Shown here: piece by piece, positions 15,611 through 18,833 of the stretch
Layout: the number at the start of each line of letters is the position of its first letter
How positions within the stretch are numbered: the stretch's first letter is position 1
Made by a program: the position numbers and the translations under genes
The notes under the pieces: model-generated
Seen by the model: only the letters and a program-made list of their open reading frames with translations
Databases searched by the model: none
Told to the model about the DNA's origin: nothing
From: Methylophilaceae bacterium UBA7525
Lineage (GTDB): Bacteria > Pseudomonadota > Gammaproteobacteria > Burkholderiales > Methylophilaceae
NCBI GenBank assembly: GCA_002479405.1
Contig: DLMX01000045.1
Coordinates: forward strand, 1 to 18,833
Length of the DNA stretch: 18,833 nucleotides
Direction of reading: 5' to 3'

Positions 15611-15706
15611 GGTGTTGCCAATTCAAAAAATTCGTATTACCAGAGCCGTATCCGACACCCGATCAAACTTTTGCTTCAAACTTCCGATGCTGATTCCCGG
15701 TATTGG

Positions 15707-15722
15707 TACCCGCCGTCGGGTA
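15707..15722 (-). other. Small hairpin just downstream of nasT
   Basis: TACCCG (15717-15722 read on the minus strand) pairs with CGGGTA (15707-15712) around ACGG, about 18 bases after the nasT stop. No T-tract follows, so it is unlikely to terminate. It may stabilise the nasT message or belong to the leader fold. Confidence 0.4.
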
Positions 15723-15740
15723 TCAACATCCATTCATTGT

Positions 15741-16316
15741 TCACAGCAGCAACTTTGCTGCCTGCACCACCTGTTCGGCCAGCGTGGCCAAACGTATGTT
15801 CTGCTTCATCGCCATGTTCCTCAGCAGCGTATAGGCGGCATCTTCATCGATACCGCGCTGCTTCATCAGCAGGCCCTTGGCTTTTTCTACCACCTTGCGT
15901 TCGCTGAGCTTGAGATTGGCCTCATTCAGCTCGGCACGCAAAGCCTTGAACTCTTCAAACCGCGCGATTGCAGCATCCATTACCGGTTTCAGTTTCTCGT
16001 TGGTCAATCCACCAACGACATAGGCGCTGACCCCGGCACGTGTGGCTGACCTGATCTTTTCGGTATCGCCATCATGCGTAAACATCACGATCGGTCGCGG
16101 CGCGTTCTGGCTCATCACGATCAGGTGCTCCAGCGTGTCGCGGCTGGGTGAATCCGTATCGATGATGACGATGTCCGGCTGCAGTCTGCTTACCGCCTCA
16201 TCCAGGTTGGCTGTGTCGCTCAAGTGCGCGATCACCTCGCAGCCTGCTTCAGTGAGCGACTTCTTCAGCGGAGCTGTCCGCTCCAAGTGATTATCAACTA
16301 GCATGACTCGGAGCAT
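15741..16316 (-). CDS. nasT: ANTAR-domain nitrate response regulator (antiterminator)
   Basis: A 191-residue RNA-binding regulator. Residues 1-120 form a receiver-like domain, with D53 in DIVIIDTDSPSRDTLEHL, the usual NasT segment. A helical linker follows, then the C-terminal ANTAR domain at about 137-186 (LSERKVVEKAKGLLMKQRGIDEDAAYTLLRNMAMKQ), which binds paired hexaloop RNA hairpins and prevents termination. NasT proteins are normally held by the nitrate/nitrite sensor NasS, which is absent here. The downstream leader contains a matching terminator and hexaloop, so the most likely job is readthrough into nrtA-nasA. The ATG at 16316 has a weak AGG about seven bases upstream; a second ATG at residue 5 is possible. 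A sigma-54-type promoter lies about 25 bases ahead of the transcript start codon. Confidence 0.93.
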   Translation of the reverse strand: MLRVMLVDNHLERTAPLKKSLTEAGCEVIAHLSDTANLDEAVSRLQPDIVIIDTDSPSRDTLEHLIVMSQNAPRPIVMFTHDGDTEKIRSATRAGVSAYVVGGLTNEKLKPVMDAAIARFEEFKALRAELNEANLKLSERKVVEKAKGLLMKQRGIDEDAAYTLLRNMAMKQNIRLATLAEQVVQAAKLLL

Positions 16317-16351
16317 TGCCGACCTGAATATGAGTTACTCAGCATGCATTA

Positions 16352-16367
16352 AGCAACTGCCGTGCCA
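16352..16367 (-). promoter_or_regulatory. Sigma-54 promoter upstream of nasT
   Basis: The minus strand reads TGGCACGGCAGTTGCT, matching the -24/-12 consensus TGGCACG-N4-TTGCW at every defined position. The predicted transcript start is near 16341, giving nasT a leader of about 25 bases. Confidence 0.85.
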
Positions 16368-16385
16368 GTTACCGGAAAATTAACA

Positions 16386-16398
16386 TAAGTGTTTGATG
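16386..16398 (-). promoter_or_regulatory. IHF-like site between enhancer and sigma-54 promoter
   Basis: The minus strand reads CATCAAACACTTA, matching WATCAANNNNTTR except for the first base. It is centred near -50, where IHF bends DNA at many NtrC-dependent promoters. Confidence 0.5.
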
Positions 16399-16457
16399 GG
16401 AATGGTTGGATTGTGGCTGGGTAGAACGAGAGGGCTAAAAGTACGCCTGCTGTTTGT

Positions 16458-16474
16458 TGCACAAGAAAGGTGCA
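16458..16474. promoter_or_regulatory. NtrC-like binding site 1
   Basis: TGCAC-N7-GTGCA, read on the minus strand as TGCACCTTTCTTGTGCA, close to the NtrC consensus. Its centre is about 125 bases upstream of the predicted nasT transcript start, a normal enhancer distance. Confidence 0.65.
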
Positions 16475-16476
16475 TC

Positions 16477-16493
16477 TGCACCAAACTCATGAA
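16477..16493. promoter_or_regulatory. NtrC-like binding site 2 (one good half)
   Basis: The minus strand reads TTCATGAGTTTGGTGCA. The TGGTGCA half is perfect and the other half matches at three of five positions. It lies two bases from site 1, so NtrC dimers could bind in tandem. Confidence 0.4.
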
Positions 16494-16541
16494 TCAGACA
16501 GCAGGCGATTATTGATCCGGAACGGATGGAGGCGAACAGTA

Positions 16542-17684
16542 TCAGCGTGGTGCCGGTTCCAATTTCAACAGCTTATTGCCTGCCAGCAGGTAGAGCAGGC
16601 CATCAGGTCCTTGACGCACATCACGCACGCGACCGAGGTTTTCGAACAGGCGCTCCTCCTTGACCACCTTGTCGCCGTCCAGGGTCAGCTTGACCAGGGT
16701 CTGGAACTTGAGCGAACCGACGAACAGGTGGTTTTTCCAGCCGGGGTAGGCATCGCCGGTATAAAAGGCCATGCCGGAAGGGGCGATGGATGGCACCCAT
16801 TTATAAAGCGGCTGCGCCATGCCCGGCTTTTTGGTGCCTTCGCCGATTTTTGTGCCTGTGAAGTAATTGACGCCGTAAGTGATCACCGGCCAGCCGAAGT
16901 TGGTACCGGCCTGCACGATGTTGATCTCGTCGCCGCCCTGCGGGCCGTGTTCATGCGTCCAGACCTTGCCGTTGAACGGGTTGAGCGTGGCACCCTGCAC
17001 GTTGCGGTGTCCGTAACTGTAAATCTCCGGCAGGGCATCCGGGTTGTTTGCAAATGGGTTATCCTGCGGCACGCGGCCGTCGTCATGCAGGCGGATCACC
17101 TTGCCGATGTGCTGGGCGAGATCCTGCGCGCGCTCCATCTCTCCCCTGTCGCCGAGGGTGATGTAGAGGAAGCCTTCGCGGTCGAACACCAGGCGCGAAC
17201 CGAAATGCTTGTTGCTGTTGATTTTTGGAGCCTGGCGGAAGATCACTTCGCTATCGGTCAGTTGCATGCCCTTGAGTTTGGCGCGCATGACTTCAGTGCC
17301 GCTGCCGCCCTCGCCCTTGGCCGAATAGCTCAGATATAGCCAGCCGTTTTCTGCATATTGCGGGTGCAGGGCGATATCGAGCAGGCCGCCCTGTCCGCGG
17401 TCGACAACTTCCGGTACGTTGGCGATGGTTTGCTGCAGTAGTTTGCCGTTCTCGATCATGCGCAGCTTGCCGGATTTTTCCGTGACCAGCAGGCGGCCGT
17501 CAGGAAGAAAGGTCATGCTCCAGGGTTCTTTCAGGTTCTCGACCAACGGCTTCAGCTGGACCTTGCCGGGGTCTGCCGCGAAATTCTGTCCGGCTTGGGC
17601 CGGCAGGTTCAAGAGCAGGCCGAAACAGAGCAGCAGCGGGCTGAATAGTGTCTGCCATGAATGAGAGTTGGCTGGGCGTGGCAT
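16542..17684 (-). CDS. PQQ-dependent aldose sugar dehydrogenase-like protein
   Basis: A 380-residue exported protein of the soluble glucose/sorbosone dehydrogenase (six-bladed propeller, Asd/YliI-like) family that oxidises aldose sugars in the periplasm with PQQ. A signal peptide covers about 1-31 (cleavage after AQA). Family motifs include LKEPWSMTFLPDGRLLVTEKSG, DRGQGGLLDIALHP, NKHFGSRLVF with the likely catalytic histidine, LGDRG, YGHRN and HEHGPQGGDEIN. An upstream in-frame ATG at 17753 would add 23 non-signal residues. The ATG at 17684 is preceded by AGGAGAC and is chosen. It stands alone on the minus strand, divergent from mqo. The actual substrate cannot be told, and no PQQ synthesis genes are in the window. 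Confidence 0.9.
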   Translation of the reverse strand: MPRPANSHSWQTLFSPLLLCFGLLLNLPAQAGQNFAADPGKVQLKPLVENLKEPWSMTFLPDGRLLVTEKSGKLRMIENGKLLQQTIANVPEVVDRGQGGLLDIALHPQYAENGWLYLSYSAKGEGGSGTEVMRAKLKGMQLTDSEVIFRQAPKINSNKHFGSRLVFDREGFLYITLGDRGEMERAQDLAQHIGKVIRLHDDGRVPQDNPFANNPDALPEIYSYGHRNVQGATLNPFNGKVWTHEHGPQGGDEINIVQAGTNFGWPVITYGVNYFTGTKIGEGTKKPGMAQPLYKWVPSIAPSGMAFYTGDAYPGWKNHLFVGSLKFQTLVKLTLDGDKVVKEERLFENLGRVRDVRQGPDGLLYLLAGNKLLKLEPAPR

Positions 17685-17687
17685 GAT

Positions 17688-17694
17688 GTCTCCT
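17688..17694 (-). promoter_or_regulatory. Shine-Dalgarno that fixes the sugar dehydrogenase start
   Basis: Minus-strand AGGAGAC lies a few bases before the ATG at 17684. The longer in-frame start at 17753 has no comparable site. Confidence 0.8.
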
Positions 17695-17777
17695 GAAAAT
17701 AAACGATGACTGTATGACGATATGTTCGGTCCCGGGTTCACCCGGCGCATCATGCGAATTTACAGAACACGTTGCGA

Positions 17778-17792
17778 CACCTAATATAGGTG
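17778..17792. promoter_or_regulatory. Palindrome in the mqo / sugar dehydrogenase divergent region
   Basis: CACCTA-ATA-TAGGTG is a perfect 6-bp inverted repeat, 52 bases before the mqo start. TTGCGA (17773-17778) precedes it and an AT-rich TTTATACA follows, so it could sit between the -35 and -10 of an mqo promoter as an operator. The promoter elements themselves are weak. Confidence 0.4.
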
Positions 17793-17843
17793 GGCTTTAT
17801 ACAAACAGATATTAATTTCTTAGAATAGATGAATGACGGAAAT

Positions 17844-18833
17844 ATGAAATCCACGCAACAATCCGGGGTGAATGACAAGGTCGATGTGCTGCTGGTCGGC
17901 GGCGGCATCATGAGTGCGACGCTGGCGACTTTGCTCAATCAGCTGGATCCCGCATTGCAGATCGTGTTGGTGGAAAAGCAGGAGGCGGTGGCGACCGAGA
18001 GCAGCGATGCATGGAACAATGCCGGCACCGGCCATGCCGGATATTGTGAGCTGAATTACACACCACAGGCGGCTGACGGCAGCGTCAGCATCCCGCGTGC
18101 GCTCAGCATCAATGCCGCTTTCGAAGTCTCGCTGCAACTCTGGTCCAGCCTGGTCGAGCAAGGCGTCTTGTCCTCACCGCAATCCTTCATCAATGCCACG
18201 CCACATGAGAGCTTCGTCTGGGGTGAGCAGGATGTCGCTTTTCTCAGGGAGCGTCATGCACAGTTGAGTCGTCATCATCTGTTCGCCGATATGGAATATA
18301 GCGAAGACCCTGCCGTCATTGCCGAATGGATGCCGCTGGTGATGCAAGAGCGGCCCATAGCCCAACCTATAGCTCAGCCGATTGCAGCTACGCGGGTGGC
18401 CTATGGTACCGATGTCGATTTCGGTGCGCTGACGCGGCAACTGGTCACTGCCTTGCAGCGGCAACCGAATTTCCGTTTATTGTGCGGACATGAAGTAGAA
18501 AACCTGAAGAGAGAGGCTGGCAATCGCTGGCGCGTCGAAATGCGGGAGGCTGTTAACGGCAAGTTGCAGCGGCTGGATGCGGCATTTGTCTTTCTGGGGG
18601 CAGGCGGTGGCGCGCTGCCCTTGTTGCAGAAGTCCGGCATTGCGGAAGGCCGGGGTTATGGCGGCTTCCCTGTCAGCGGCCAGTGGCTGGTGTGCAGGAA
18701 CCCGGATATCGTCCGCCAGCATCGTGCCAAAGTCTACGGCAAGGCGCCGATCGGGGCGCCACCGATGTCGGTGCCGCATCTGGATACGCGCTACATCAAT
18801 GGCCAACCGGCCTTGCTGTTCGGGCCGTATGCC
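17844..18833 (+). CDS. mqo: Malate:quinone oxidoreductase (3' end outside window)
   Basis: Membrane-associated FAD enzyme that oxidises malate to oxaloacetate and passes electrons to quinone. The first 330 codons are visible of the roughly 490-500 usual for the family, and the frame is open to the window edge. VDVLLVGGGIMSATLATLL (13-31) is the FAD-binding Rossmann segment, and ATESSDAWNNAGTGHAGYCELNYTP (50-74) and YGTDVDFGALTRQL (187-200) are highly typical of Mqo. Residues 171-181 hold a small PIAQ-PIAQ-PIA repeat just before ATRV. The ATG at 17844 follows ACGGAAAT, a modest ribosome site. An ATG at 17833 is followed by a stop after four codons. Divergent from the sugar dehydrogenase gene. 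Confidence 0.95.
   Translation, partial: MKSTQQSGVNDKVDVLLVGGGIMSATLATLLNQLDPALQIVLVEKQEAVATESSDAWNNAGTGHAGYCELNYTPQAADGSVSIPRALSINAAFEVSLQLWSSLVEQGVLSSPQSFINATPHESFVWGEQDVAFLRERHAQLSRHHLFADMEYSEDPAVIAEWMPLVMQERPIAQPIAQPIAATRVAYGTDVDFGALTRQLVTALQRQPNFRLLCGHEVENLKREAGNRWRVEMREAVNGKLQRLDAAFVFLGAGGGALPLLQKSGIAEGRGYGGFPVSGQWLVCRNPDIVRQHRAKVYGKAPIGAPPMSVPHLDTRYINGQPALLFGPYA

Larger units (their letters stand above)
16444..16507. repeat. 10-bp inverted repeat enclosing the NtrC-like sites
   Basis: CGCCTGCTGT (16444-16453) and ACAGCAGGCG (16498-16507) are exact inverted copies separated by 44 bases that contain both NtrC-like sites. On the minus strand this lies about 35 bases after the stop of the sugar dehydrogenase gene and is followed by TACTTTTAG, so it may also act as a weak 3' end for that gene. 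Confidence 0.6.

Noticed and set aside
13900..15693. Nearly 600-codon plus-strand frame opposite nrtB and nrtA
   Set aside because: Same reason: composition artefact opposite conserved genes, with no family resemblance and no ribosome site of note.
15496..15740. A separate promoter for nrtA in the leader
   Set aside because: No GG-N10-GC sigma-54 element and no convincing -35/-10 pair was found on the minus strand, so readthrough from nasT is the simpler reading.
1..18833. CRISPR arrays, tRNA or rRNA genes, insertion sequences, prophage or integrase genes
   Set aside because: None seen: no regularly spaced repeats, no transposase-like proteins, and the genes are packed and directionally consistent.

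Overview
The window looks like chromosomal DNA of a nitrate-assimilating Gram-negative proteobacterium. The sequence shows an outer-membrane beta-barrel protein, a Tat-exported solute-binding protein, a sigma-54/NtrC-type control region and a classical Mqo. Base composition is moderately high in GC (my visual estimate is the mid to upper 50s percent). A betaproteobacterium (Oxalobacteraceae- or Methylophilaceae-like) is my best guess, but this is tentative and no marker gene is present.

Layout. Positions 1-1603 (+) hold a short operon: a membrane-anchored zinc-metalloprotease-like protein with radC one base behind it. From 16316 down to 1600 (-) runs a continuous nitrate-assimilation cluster of eleven genes, all on the minus strand. 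In order of transcription they are nasT (ANTAR regulator), nrtA, nrtB, nrtD (ABC nitrate uptake), an outer-membrane channel, cobA (siroheme precursor), nirB (nitrite reductase large subunit), narK (MFS transporter), a PP2C phosphatase-Ser/Thr kinase fusion, nirD (Rieske small subunit) and nasA (nitrate reductase). nasA and radC converge with overlapping stop codons. Upstream of nasT, on the minus strand, lies a PQQ-dependent sugar dehydrogenase gene (17684 to 16542). Divergent from it is a malate:quinone oxidoreductase gene (mqo) that runs off the right edge.

How it works together (inference from families). The outer-membrane channel may let nitrate into the periplasm. NrtABD and/or NarK move it inward, NasA reduces nitrate to nitrite, and NirBD reduces nitrite to ammonium, with CobA supplying the tetrapyrrole precursor of the NirB siroheme. 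nirD sits next to nasA rather than nirB and keeps all its Rieske ligands, so it may carry electrons from the NirB flavin to NasA as well. The kinase/phosphatase is the least understood member.

Regulation is unusually readable. Upstream of nasT there is a near-perfect sigma-54 promoter, an IHF-like site at about -50 and two tandem NtrC-like sites at about -125 to -145, which suggests control by nitrogen limitation. Between nasT and nrtA there is an intrinsic terminator preceded by a hairpin with an A1/G4 hexaloop, the signature of ANTAR-protein RNA targets. This suggests that NasT lets RNA polymerase read through from its own gene into the uptake and reduction genes. The usual nitrate-sensing partner NasS is not in the window.
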